A stretch of 9,899 bases of DNA from Flavobacteriaceae bacterium (lineage in GTDB: Bacteria > Bacteroidota > Bacteroidia > Flavobacteriales > Flavobacteriaceae): assembly GCA_029245825.1 (NCBI GenBank), contig JAQWON010000034.1, forward strand, positions 1-9,899. Reading direction: 5' to 3'. The first letter of the stretch is position 1; each line of letters starts with the position of its first letter. Shown in pieces: positions 1 through 7,237 of this stretch. The notes below the pieces were generated by a model. The model worked only from the letters and a program-made list of their open reading frames with translations, ran no database searches and was not told where the DNA came from. The position numbers and the translations under genes are program-made.

Positions 1-642
1 CTAATACCACTTTACAATAAAAATTTTGATGAAAATAAAACTGATCCTATTTGGTTAAAACGAGCTGCAAGCAGAATGGATAAAAAAGAGTGTTCAGACG
101 ATCCATTATTTGTCACTCTTGTTGAAGCCTTGCATAATTTAGATCCTTCTGCTGATTCAGCATATTATTTGGGATTACTTAATGATAAAAGAGGAAATGG
201 AACCCAGGCTTTAAAATTTTATGAGGAATCAATTAAGTTAGGTACAGATCCTTATAAGAAGGCTAAAATTTTATACAAAATTGCATTAAAATTTAAAAAT
301 AGCGGCAGAAAATCATCCGCCAGGAATTATGCTAATAAAGCTCTGTCTTATCAACCATCTTTAGGTAGAGCATATTTGTTAATTGCTAGCTTGTATGCAA
401 GTAGCGCAAATGATTGTGGTAGCAATCAATTTGAAAAGAGAGCAGTGTATTGGTTAGCAGCAAATATTGCTCAAAAAGCAGGTAGAGTTGATGCTTCAAT
501 TAGAAAATTAGCTAATAGAACAAGGGCAAGTTATCTAGGGAGAGCTCCTTCCAAAACAGATATATTTACTGAGGGTAATGAAGGGACTAGTATTAAATTC
601 AATTGTTGGATTAATGCTAGTATTAAAGTTCCCAAATTATAA
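1..642 (+). CDS. Tetratricopeptide repeat protein, C-terminal part (5' end outside window)
   Basis: The reading frame is open from the first base, so the gene starts upstream; the internal Met at base 76 is not a likely start, because in-frame coding sequence (residues LIPLYNKNFDEN and on) precedes it. About 213 residues are visible. Helical TPR-like repeats are seen around bases 150-480, for example the segments starting AYYLGLLND, AKILYKIALKF and GRAYLLIASLY, with the usual small/large residue alternation. The protein ends in a CWIN-containing tail, which I recall from TPR proteins of flavobacteria encoded next to lptC. TPRs are protein-interaction scaffolds, so no reaction is predicted. 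Its TAA stop directly abuts the ATG of lptC, suggesting one transcript and perhaps coupled translation. Partner and location cannot be told, since the N-terminus with any signal peptide is missing. Confidence 0.8.
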   Translation, partial: LIPLYNKNFDENKTDPIWLKRAASRMDKKECSDDPLFVTLVEALHNLDPSADSAYYLGLLNDKRGNGTQALKFYEESIKLGTDPYKKAKILYKIALKFKNSGRKSSARNYANKALSYQPSLGRAYLLIASLYASSANDCGSNQFEKRAVYWLAANIAQKAGRVDASIRKLANRTRASYLGRAPSKTDIFTEGNEGTSIKFNCWINASIKVPKL

Positions 643-1227
643 ATGGAAATTTCAAGAGCCGAAATATTTAAAAAAGTTATAATCATAATTTCAATTTCAC
701 TTTTTATTTCTTGTGAAAATCCTGAAATAGATTTTGAAACTGGCAACAAATTTTTTGAAAGTCCTCTTGGAATTGCATCTGATGTTAAACTAGTATATAC
801 AGATTCTACAAAAATTCAAGCAGTATTGACCGCGCCTATTCATTTAGATTATAATCATTTAAGCTTTAAGTATTCTGAATTTCCTGAGGGACTAAAGGTT
901 ACTTTTCACGATGATAATGGAAAAGAAAATAAGATTTATGCTGATTATGGTATATTTTATAAGTCTACTAAAATAGTCGACCTAAAAAAGAATGTAAAAC
1001 TGATATCAAGTGATGGATCTGAGCTATTTACTCAGCAACTTTTTTGGGATGCAGAAAATGAGTGGTTATTTACTGAGGAGCAATTTACTTTTAAAAATAT
1101 GGATTATGACATTGATGCCGTTAGATTAGATACAAATAAAGAATTCAGTGAATTCAAAACAGGAAAATTGTCTGGACTACTTAATTTTACTGAAATTAAA
1201 GATTCATTGAATAATGAAAAGCTATAA
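643..1227 (+). CDS. lptC: LPS export ABC transporter periplasmic protein LptC (predicted lipoprotein)
   Basis: This 194-residue protein matches the LptC family: a short N-terminal anchor followed by a beta-rich domain with the recurring pattern of modified bases for a beta-jellyroll, here residues 45-165 (SDVKLVYTD, KIYADYGIFY, LKKNVKLISSDG, LFTQQLFWD). LptC passes lipopolysaccharide from the inner-membrane LptBFG transporter to the periplasmic bridge LptA. Residues 8-23 are hydrophobic and end in FISC, so Cys24 could be a lipidated cysteine; this makes it a probable lipoprotein, unlike the transmembrane anchor of Escherichia coli LptC. The -3 residue is Phe rather than the favoured Leu, which weakens the lipobox a little. 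Its ATG follows the TPR gene stop with no gap, and its last 14 bases overlap the next gene. The family call is good; the membrane anchoring mode is inferred. Confidence 0.85.
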   Translation: MEISRAEIFKKVIIIISISLFISCENPEIDFETGNKFFESPLGIASDVKLVYTDSTKIQAVLTAPIHLDYNHLSFKYSEFPEGLKVTFHDDNGKENKIYADYGIFYKSTKIVDLKKNVKLISSDGSELFTQQLFWDAENEWLFTEEQFTFKNMDYDIDAVRLDTNKEFSEFKTGKLSGLLNFTEIKDSLNNEKL

Positions 1228-1411
1228 AATTTCAGAGATAATTTATTGGTGCATTGCTTTAATATCAATAGTTGAAGTCTTTTTGACATGGGATTTTAAT
1301 CGAGATAGGGCATATATATTTTTTGGTTTTGCCGTTATATCAATTTTAATGGCATTTTTTAGGAGACATTATCGTAAAAAATTTAGTAGCCAAAAAAAAT
1401 TTAGAAAATGA
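1214..1411 (+). CDS. Small two-helix membrane protein of unknown function
   Basis: A 65-residue protein with two hydrophobic segments (about residues 8-25 and 34-49), separated by a short charged turn (DFNRDR), and a strongly basic C-terminal tail rich in Lys and Arg. By the positive-inside rule, the basic tail should be cytoplasmic, putting the N-terminus on the same side and leaving the DFNRDR turn in the periplasm. I do not recognise a named domain. It is believable as a gene because it overlaps lptC by 14 bases and the next gene by 4 (ATGA), a pattern typical of translationally coupled operon members, and because I recall similar small proteins at this position in flavobacterial genomes. 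A role with LptC or the CNNM protein can be guessed from position only. Confidence 0.75.
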   Translation: MKSYKISEIIYWCIALISIVEVFLTWDFNRDRAYIFFGFAVISILMAFFRRHYRKKFSSQKKFRK

Positions 1412-2682
1412 TAATCTCGGATTTTATAATTTTTATTTGCATTTTATTGTCAGCTTTTTTTTCGGGTATGGAAATTGCCTTCATATCTTCTAATAAAATT
1501 TTTATTGAGGTTGAGAAAAAGCAGAGCGGAATAAATGCAAAATTTTTAAATTTCATAACAAAAAACCCCTCAAGATTTATTGCGACAATGTTACTTGGGA
1601 ATAATATTTCATTAGTTGTCTATGGCATTTTTATGGGTGATAGAATAATAGACTTTATCTTTCCTGAAATTAATTTAAATGGAACTATAGACTTCAAGAT
1701 TTTTTTTATTCAAACACTTATTTCAACATTAGTTATTTTATTAACTGCTGAATTTTTTCCAAAAGTCTTTTTTAATATTTATGCTAATACATTGATGAAA
1801 TATTTCACATTTCCAGCAATGATTTTTTACATACTTTTTTACCCGCTTACATATATGATAATTAAGGCAACTGATGTCATATTAATTAATTTCTTTAATT
1901 CTAAATCAGATAAAACTAAATTTCTATTTTCTAAAATTGAGTTAGGGGACTACATAGATGAGCAGCTTAACGCTTTTCAGGGCAAAGAAAATGTTGATAC
2001 AGAGATTGAAATTTTTAAAAATGCACTTTATTTTTCAGATTTAAAAACTAGAGAAGTAATGCTTCCTAGAACGGAAATAATTGCTGTAGAGTTAAATTCT
2101 TCTATTAAAGAAATCAAAAAATTATTTACCAGAACAGGGTTATCAAAAATACTAGTATTTAAAAAAACAATCGATAATATAATTGGTTATGTTCATGTTT
2201 TTGAGATATTTAAAAAACCTAAACAAATAGCTTCAATTTTAATTCCTGTAGGTTTTGTTCCAGAAACTATGCTTATTAGTTCAGTGTTAAAAAAACTTAT
2301 AAAACAAAGAAAAAGTATTGCACTTGTTTTGGACGAATATGGTGGAACTTCAGGAATTATAACTGTTGAAGATATTATTGAAGAATTATTTGGTGAAATA
2401 GAAGATGAACATGATAAAATTGAATTTTATGAAAAAATTATTAGCGAAAATGAATATGAATTTTCTGCTCGTTTAGAAGTGGATTATTTAAATCAAAAGT
2501 ATAATTTAAAATTACCAGTTAAAGAATTATATGAAACTCTCGGAGGGCTAATAGTAAATGTTACTGAGAAAATCCCAAAAAAGGGAACAAAAGTTAATAT
2601 AGATAATTATGAAATGGAAATAAAAAGTGTGTTATCAACTAAAATTGATCGAGTAATACTTAGGATGATTAATGAAGATTAA
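1408..2682 (+). CDS. CNNM/CBS-domain membrane protein (CorC/HlyC 'hemolysin' family)
   Basis: The 424-residue protein has the full family layout. An N-terminal CNNM (DUF21) membrane domain spans about residues 1-165, with several hydrophobic helices and the motifs FFSGMEIAF (17-25), GNN (64-66) and AEFFPK (114-119). A CBS pair follows at about 210-335, with MLPRTEI at 218-224 and the signature LDEYGGTSG (308-316) leading into EDIIEELFGEIEDEHD (321-336). A C-terminal CorC/HlyC (transporter-associated) domain covers about 345-420. Such proteins are often named hemolysins, but relatives are implicated in Mg2+/Co2+ transport or efflux, with CBS domains sensing nucleotides; ion transport is therefore the likelier role than haemolysis. 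The start codon overlaps the preceding stop by 4 bases. In Bacteroidota a related protein is GldE (gliding motility), but I cannot distinguish the two from sequence alone, so no symbol is given. Confidence 0.9.
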   Translation: MIISDFIIFICILLSAFFSGMEIAFISSNKIFIEVEKKQSGINAKFLNFITKNPSRFIATMLLGNNISLVVYGIFMGDRIIDFIFPEINLNGTIDFKIFFIQTLISTLVILLTAEFFPKVFFNIYANTLMKYFTFPAMIFYILFYPLTYMIIKATDVILINFFNSKSDKTKFLFSKIELGDYIDEQLNAFQGKENVDTEIEIFKNALYFSDLKTREVMLPRTEIIAVELNSSIKEIKKLFTRTGLSKILVFKKTIDNIIGYVHVFEIFKKPKQIASILIPVGFVPETMLISSVLKKLIKQRKSIALVLDEYGGTSGIITVEDIIEELFGEIEDEHDKIEFYEKIISENEYEFSARLEVDYLNQKYNLKLPVKELYETLGGLIVNVTEKIPKKGTKVNIDNYEMEIKSVLSTKIDRVILRMINED

Positions 2683-2702
2683 AATTTTATATTAAAAAAT
2701 TG

Positions 2703-2710
2703 TATTTTCG
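2703..2710 (+). promoter_or_regulatory. Candidate -7 element upstream of the PpiD-like gene
   Basis: TATTTTCG matches 7 of 8 positions of the Bacteroidota -7 box TAnnTTTG and is followed by CA, as is frequent in flavobacterial promoters. It lies 20 bases before the ATG at 2731, which would give a leader of about 14 bases. There is no clear TTG at -33, so the call rests on the -7 element alone. If real, the isomerase could be transcribed separately from the operon before it. Confidence 0.4.
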
Positions 2711-2730
2711 CACCTAATAAAAATACTATT

Positions 2731-4848
2731 ATGGCTGTTCTAGGGCAAATTCGAAAGCGATCTTTTTTCTTAATTCTTGTTATAGGAATGGCCCTGTTTG
2801 CTTTTGTTATTGCAGATGTTTTTAATAGAGCAGGACCTAATTCTCCCTCTAATGAACCAATTGGAGCAGTTAATGACATAGATATAGATTTAGATTATTT
2901 CCGAAGACTTGTTGAACAAACCGAAAGGAATTATAATTTGTCTACTATGGAGTCAGTAAATTCCGTTTGGGACCAGTTGATTAAGTCTTCAATTTTCAAT
3001 CAGCAATTTAAAAATCTTGGAATTGATGCTGGGAAAGAACAAATAGAAATGATGCTTTCTCAAAATGAGTCTATTGTAAATGACCCTCGTTTTCAAAATT
3101 CTTCAGGGATTTTTGATTTTGGATTTTTTGTAAATTTTTTAGCACAGTTAGAGCTTGAAAATCCTACAGCTTTTCAAGACTGGAAATTACAAGAAGAAAG
3201 TATAGTCGCAATAGCTAAAGAAAACATATATTTTAACCTTATAAAGTCAGCTACAGAGGTTACTGAGAAAGAAGGAAGAGATTCTTATCATTTAGATAAT
3301 GATAAAATAAATTTAAAATATGTTAGCGTTTCCTATAAAGATATAGATGATAGTTTGTTTTCTGTTAGTGATAATGAAATTAGAAAATATATTAATGAAA
3401 ATAGAAAAAGATATCAAACAAAAAGTTTAAGAGGATTGAGCTATGTCATTTTTCCTGAAATTCCATCAAAATCAGATGAATCTGAAATTAGGTCTCAACT
3501 TGAAAAACTTCTTTATGATAGGGTTGAGTATAATGATGTATCAAAACTTACAGATACTATCCCTGGGTTAAAAGATGTTGAAGAAATATCTGAATTTATT
3601 GAGCGATATTCTGAGGATCCTTTTGATTCTTTATATAAACCCAAGGGTAATTTAGCAAATGATTATGCTGATATCCTTTATGGACTAAATTCAGGAGATG
3701 TTTTTGGCCCCTATAAGGATGGTAACAAATACAAAATATCTCGTTTTTTAGACAGAAAAAAAGGTGGCTCCATAAGGGCAAGTCATATATTGATTTCATA
3801 TAAGGGAGCTTTGAGAGCAAACCCTTCTGTCACAAGAGATAAAAAAGAAGCTCAAGAAATTGCTAAGAAAATTTATTCTAAAGCCAGAAAAAATGTTAAA
3901 AATTTCTTTCAATTGGCGTTAGAAAATTCTGACGGCCCCTCTAAGAATATGGGAGGTGATTTAGGTTTTTTTCAAGAGGGGACTATGACTGAAAAATTTT
4001 ATTCTTTTTGTGAAAAGACAAGAGTTGGGAGAGTTGGATTGATTGAAACAGAATTTGGCTATCATATAATTCATGTTACTGATAAAAAAGATTTGGTTCT
4101 TATTGCAGACATAACAAGAGAAATAATACCCTCAGAAGAAACTTCAAATAAAGTTTTTATGGATGTCACTAAATTTGAGATTGAAGCAAAAGATAAAGAC
4201 TTTTTAAAAACTGCTGAAAATTATAAATATAAAGTTCAAGAAGTAAATAAAATAGAAGTTTTAGGGGAAAACCTGCCAGGGCTATTTAGGCAAAGAAATA
4301 TTGTTCAATGGGCTTTTAATGAGGAAACAAAAATTAGTGATATTAGAAAGTTTTCAATAAGCAGTGGCGGATATGCAGTAGTGAGGTTGAATAAAATTTT
4401 TACTGATGGAGATGTTGATATTGAAAATAACATAGAAGAAGTAAAAAAAATATTAATTAGAACAAAAAAAATTGAATATTTGAAAAAGAATTATGCTGAA
4501 GTTAAAACATTGGATGAATTTTCACAATTACTTAACAAAGAGATTGAAACTGCATCTGCTTTAACACAGAACAATACTATCTTAGTTGGTTCTGGTGAAG
4601 AACCGTATATTATTGGAGCAGCTTTTTCAATGGATTTAAATCAACCATCTAAACTTTTAGAAGGTAAAAATGCTATTTTTATGTTAGAGGTAAATTCTAG
4701 GAAAAAAGCTCCAGAGCTAAGTAATTATATCGCTTATAAAAATGCACTAAGGGCTTCTAAAAGAGCTGAAATTGTAAGTTCACTTTCAATTTTTGATGCT
4801 TTGAAGTCAGCTTCTGAAATTGTAGATAACAGAAAAATTTATTACTAA
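2731..4848 (+). CDS. PpiD/SurA-type peptidyl-prolyl cis-trans isomerase, membrane-anchored
   Basis: The 705-residue protein begins with a short basic stretch (GQIRKR) and one membrane helix at about residues 12-29, so the bulk should sit in the periplasm as in PpiD. Residues about 40-230 form a helical SurA/PpiD-like chaperone domain. A parvulin (PpiC) rotamase domain lies at about 349-452, starting RASHILI and containing GGDLGFF and the terminal block FGYHIIHVTDKK. The C-terminal 250 residues have no further rotamase that I can see. The family assists folding of exported and outer-membrane proteins. The length fits Bacteroidota homologues of about 700 residues. The start is set by the membrane anchor immediately after it and by the -7-like element 20 bases upstream. 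The stop overlaps by 4 bases with the convergent kinase gene. Whether the parvulin is catalytically active is unknown; PpiD of E. coli is mainly a chaperone. Confidence 0.9.
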   Translation: MAVLGQIRKRSFFLILVIGMALFAFVIADVFNRAGPNSPSNEPIGAVNDIDIDLDYFRRLVEQTERNYNLSTMESVNSVWDQLIKSSIFNQQFKNLGIDAGKEQIEMMLSQNESIVNDPRFQNSSGIFDFGFFVNFLAQLELENPTAFQDWKLQEESIVAIAKENIYFNLIKSATEVTEKEGRDSYHLDNDKINLKYVSVSYKDIDDSLFSVSDNEIRKYINENRKRYQTKSLRGLSYVIFPEIPSKSDESEIRSQLEKLLYDRVEYNDVSKLTDTIPGLKDVEEISEFIERYSEDPFDSLYKPKGNLANDYADILYGLNSGDVFGPYKDGNKYKISRFLDRKKGGSIRASHILISYKGALRANPSVTRDKKEAQEIAKKIYSKARKNVKNFFQLALENSDGPSKNMGGDLGFFQEGTMTEKFYSFCEKTRVGRVGLIETEFGYHIIHVTDKKDLVLIADITREIIPSEETSNKVFMDVTKFEIEAKDKDFLKTAENYKYKVQEVNKIEVLGENLPGLFRQRNIVQWAFNEETKISDIRKFSISSGGYAVVRLNKIFTDGDVDIENNIEEVKKILIRTKKIEYLKKNYAEVKTLDEFSQLLNKEIETASALTQNNTILVGSGEEPYIIGAAFSMDLNQPSKLLEGKNAIFMLEVNSRKKAPELSNYIAYKNALRASKRAEIVSSLSIFDALKSASEIVDNRKIYY

Positions 4849-5744
4849 ATAATTATTTCTGAATAGTTAAAAATTGTTTTAAAACCCCTCTGGTAAAAAT
4901 AATTTTTATTCTTTTGATTTCCTGTAGCTAAAATGAAATCTCCTCCCCAAGCCCCTAGGCTTTTAATGGAACCATTAAAATCAGAGAAAAGTTCATCTTT
5001 AATTGTTTTCTTTCCCAAAATTCTTTTTGTTATTTCTTCGTGTTCATTTATTAACCTTTCAAAATCTTCTAATTTGTTAGCCCTAACTATTTCTTTAGTA
5101 ATAGTTGATATCTGTTTACAAGAATCTTCAGTAAATTTTTTTGATTTCATGAATTTTTTTAATTCTCTCATAGTATTTTGCTTTTTGTTTAGATAAACAA
5201 AAAAAAGAGAATCTTTAAAAGAAGGATCAAAGTCACATTTCACAATTTTTGGAGTTGATTTTTCGAGAGAATAGATAATAGGTTTATTTGATTTTGCACA
5301 TGCAATATCATAACCACTTCCGCCAAAAGTTTTTTCTAATAATTTATAGGGGTTTACATTAGCCCACTCAGCAATATTAGAAATTAAGGTTGATGAAGAA
5401 CCCAAACCCCAATTAATATTAAACTCTAATCTAGTTCTAACTTTTGCCCCCTCTAATAGAAGGAACTTAGGATTAAGTTCCCGTACAATTTTTAAAATTT
5501 TTGATAGGTTTTTAGAAAGGTTTTCATTAATGGAAGATATAATGTCAAAATTTTCACAACACATTTTTGTTTTGAACCAAATATTATTCTTTTCATCATA
5601 ACTTTCCCAAATAAGAAATTTCTCCTTTTGGGGAGTGTAAAATAATGATTGTCCAAATTTGGATGGTAGAGCAAATGCTTTTACTCCAATTTTTACAAAG
5701 TATTCTCCAGTTATTAGAAGTTTTCCGTGACTATAATAATTCAA
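4845..5744 (-). CDS. GYDIA-family GHMP kinase, possible mevalonate-pathway kinase
   Basis: The 299-residue protein has the GHMP kinase hallmarks: an N-terminal HGKLLITGEY strand (6-15), the ATP-binding motif NWGLGSSSTL (111-120), the family-defining GGSGYDIACA (141-150), whose Asp146 is the candidate catalytic base, and the C-terminal glycine motif LGAWGGDFIL (263-272). The family phosphorylates small alcohols such as mevalonate, phosphomevalonate, homoserine or galactose. Lying 4 bases after the HMG-CoA reductase gene on the same strand, it most likely acts on mevalonate or phosphomevalonate; which one cannot be told. The start appears to be TTG: from the upstream in-frame stop (5760-5762) to base 5744 there is no ATG or GTG, and the next residues already match the conserved N-terminus. 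The 3' end overlaps the isomerase gene by 4 bases. Confidence 0.85.
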   Translation of the reverse strand: MNYYSHGKLLITGEYFVKIGVKAFALPSKFGQSLFYTPQKEKFLIWESYDEKNNIWFKTKMCCENFDIISSINENLSKNLSKILKIVRELNPKFLLLEGAKVRTRLEFNINWGLGSSSTLISNIAEWANVNPYKLLEKTFGGSGYDIACAKSNKPIIYSLEKSTPKIVKCDFDPSFKDSLFFVYLNKKQNTMRELKKFMKSKKFTEDSCKQISTITKEIVRANKLEDFERLINEHEEITKRILGKKTIKDELFSDFNGSIKSLGAWGGDFILATGNQKNKNYFYQRGFKTIFNYSEIII

Positions 5745-5748
5745 ATTA

Positions 5749-7059
5749 TTAGTTAGATTTTAAAAAGTTTGTTACTTCACTATGAGTTACTAGTTTATTT
5801 TTAAAAAATTCTATTGCTTTTATTTTTTGCTTTTGGGTTGCATTATTTTGATTTAAGATATTTAATAAATGCATTTTCATATGCCCAATTTGAATACCTG
5901 ATGTGACAAGAGATTTAAGTGCTCCAAAATTTTGAGATAATCCAACAGCTGCAATTATTTGCATTAATTCAGATGAAGATGGATTTCCAAGTAATTCTAG
6001 AGACCATTTTACTAGAGGATGGATACTTGTTAACCCCCCTACTGTCCCAATTGCAATTGGTATTTTAATTTCAAAAATAAAATCGTCTTTTTCCTCGTAG
6101 GCAAAAGTTAAGCTGGAATATTTCCCATTTCTTGCTGCATAAGAATGAATGCCTGCTTCAACAGCTCGGAAGTCATTACCTGTAGCAATTAAAACTGCAT
6201 CGACACCATTCATTATTCCTTTATTATGAGTTACAGCTCTATATGGTTCATTTTCAGCAATTTCAATGGCTTGAATAATTTTTTTTGAAAAGTATTTTGG
6301 TTTCATGCCATTTTGATTTCCAAGTTTTTTAATTGGACATCTAACCTGAGCTCTAGCGAGGCAATTGGGGGCATAATTTGACATTATACTCATTACTATA
6401 TCTATTTTTTTGTCTGTATCAGAAAAGTTTTTATCTCCATCCATTTTTAATTTAAATGATTTTGCAATTTGTTCAAGACAGGAGTTGATAAAATTAGCAC
6501 CCATAGAATCTATAGTTTCAAAAACTACATGGATTTGATAATAATTCTTGATCAATGAGGTTTTATCAACAAGGTTTATTTTTTTTATTCCTCCTCCTCT
6601 GGATCTCATATTTATTGTTATCTTATTTGTTGAAGTAACCAGGCTTTTTTTTTGATCATTAAAAAAAGAGATTAAATTTTTTGATTTACCGTAGAATAAG
6701 AAATGAATTTGTCCTACCTTCTCTTTACTTAAAATACTACAATTGAAACCTCCTCTTGAAGACCAAAATTTTGCAGTTTTTGATGCAGCTGCAATAACAG
6801 AACTCTCCTCTATAGCCATTGGAATAGTATAAAGTTTATTGTTTATTAAAAAATTAGGAACTACACCAAAGGGTAAAAAGAAATTTGAAAGAGAATTTTC
6901 TATGAACTCATCATGGACTTTTTGGACATCTTTTTTTTTATGATTGTAGGAGAGAATTATTTCTTTTGCTTTTTTAGGTTCTTTAAAATGACTACTTACA
7001 ATCCAATCAATTTTTTCTTTCTTTGTAAGTTTAGAAAACCCTTCAACAATTTTTGACAT
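5749..7059 (-). CDS. Hydroxymethylglutaryl-CoA reductase, class II
   Basis: The enzyme interconverts HMG-CoA and mevalonate using NAD(P)H. All class II landmarks are present in 436 residues: MAIEESSVIAAAS (81-93) with the catalytic Glu, the dinucleotide-binding DSMGAN (184-189), HNKGIMNG (278-285) with the catalytic Lys280, ATGNDFRAVEAG (292-303) with Asp296, GTVGG (338-342), and GHMKMH (392-397) with the catalytic His near the C-terminus. Length fits the class (about 430). Databases often label this class 'degradative', after the mevalonate-catabolising Pseudomonas enzyme, but the neighbouring GHMP kinase and the use of the mevalonate route by many flavobacteria favour a biosynthetic role in isoprenoid supply. 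The ATG start gives the family-typical opening with GFSKLTKKEKIDW. Unusual detail: the coding strand has two runs of nine A (6931-6939 and 6645-6653). Confidence 0.93.
   Translation of the reverse strand: MSKIVEGFSKLTKKEKIDWIVSSHFKEPKKAKEIILSYNHKKKDVQKVHDEFIENSLSNFFLPFGVVPNFLINNKLYTIPMAIEESSVIAAASKTAKFWSSRGGFNCSILSKEKVGQIHFLFYGKSKNLISFFNDQKKSLVTSTNKITINMRSRGGGIKKINLVDKTSLIKNYYQIHVVFETIDSMGANFINSCLEQIAKSFKLKMDGDKNFSDTDKKIDIVMSIMSNYAPNCLARAQVRCPIKKLGNQNGMKPKYFSKKIIQAIEIAENEPYRAVTHNKGIMNGVDAVLIATGNDFRAVEAGIHSYAARNGKYSSLTFAYEEKDDFIFEIKIPIAIGTVGGLTSIHPLVKWSLELLGNPSSSELMQIIAAVGLSQNFGALKSLVTSGIQIGHMKMHLLNILNQNNATQKQKIKAIEFFKNKLVTHSEVTNFLKSN
6644..6668. repeat. A/T-rich inverted repeat inside the HMG-CoA reductase gene
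   Basis: Perfect 8-bp arms, CTTTTTTT at 6644-6651 and AAAAAAAG at 6661-6668, flank a 9-base loop. The left arm is part of a nine-T run (nine A on the coding strand). It lies fully within codons, so it is probably a by-product of Lys- and Phe-rich coding (FFNDQKK) in an AT-rich genome; a weak hairpin is possible. Confidence 0.45.
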
Positions 7060-7076
7060 CTAAATACTTTATAAGC

Positions 7077-7084
7077 TAAAGATA
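7077..7084 (-). promoter_or_regulatory. Candidate -7 element for the HMGR-kinase operon
   Basis: Read on the - strand this is TATCTTTA, 7 of 8 positions of TAnnTTTG, and it is followed by GC as in many flavobacterial promoters. It lies 17 bases before the HMGR ATG. No TTG sits at the -33 distance, so support is weak. Confidence 0.3.
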
Positions 7085-7117
7085 CATTTTTAAGATGCTA
7101 ATTTAAAATTGATTTAT

Positions 7118-7149
7118 TTGAAATAAAAAAACATTTTTTATTATTTTGG
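7118..7149 (+). promoter_or_regulatory. Candidate promoter for the peptide transporter gene
   Basis: A TTG at 7118-7120 is followed after 21 bases by TATTTTGG (7142-7149) and a C. The second box differs at one position from TAnnTTTG, and the spacing is within the range reported for Bacteroidota sigma factor promoters. Initiation would fall near 7156, leaving a leader of about 80 bases that contains the palindrome at 7177-7188. In this AT-rich stretch such matches can arise by chance. Confidence 0.35.
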
Positions 7150-7156
7150 CAATCGC

Positions 7157-7190
7157 TTAGATTCATAAACATTGAGAGATTTAAATCTAA
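7157..7190. repeat. Inverted repeat with a 12-bp palindrome in the divergent intergenic region
   Basis: AGATTTAAATCT at 7177-7188 is a perfect palindrome. In addition TTAGATT (7157-7163) is the exact reverse complement of AATCTAA (7184-7190). The arrangement could be an operator for a dimeric regulator controlling the divergent genes or, if the transporter promoter lies at 7118-7149, a structure in its mRNA leader. The region is AT-rich, so the evidence is only the exact symmetry and the position. Confidence 0.4.
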
Positions 7191-7237
7191 ACCTTTATGG
7201 ATTAAAGTGACATTAAGAATTGTAACTAACTTAAAAT

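Noticed and set aside
76..78. ATG as the start of the TPR protein
   Set aside because: The same frame is open to base 1 with plausible coding sequence, so the true start is outside the window.
1408..2682. Function as a haemolysin (toxin)
   Set aside because: The 'hemolysin' name is historical. The CNNM, CBS pair and CorC/HlyC domains point to an ion-transport-related membrane protein.
2679..2879. A 66-codon open frame on the - strand across the isomerase start
   Set aside because: It is antisense to the membrane anchor and start of the PpiD-like gene, covers its candidate promoter, and shows no domain.
4933..5196. An 87-codon open frame on the + strand inside the GHMP kinase gene
   Set aside because: It lies wholly antisense to a well-supported family member, has no recognisable motif, and its Phe/Ser/Leu-rich content mirrors Lys-rich coding on the other strand.
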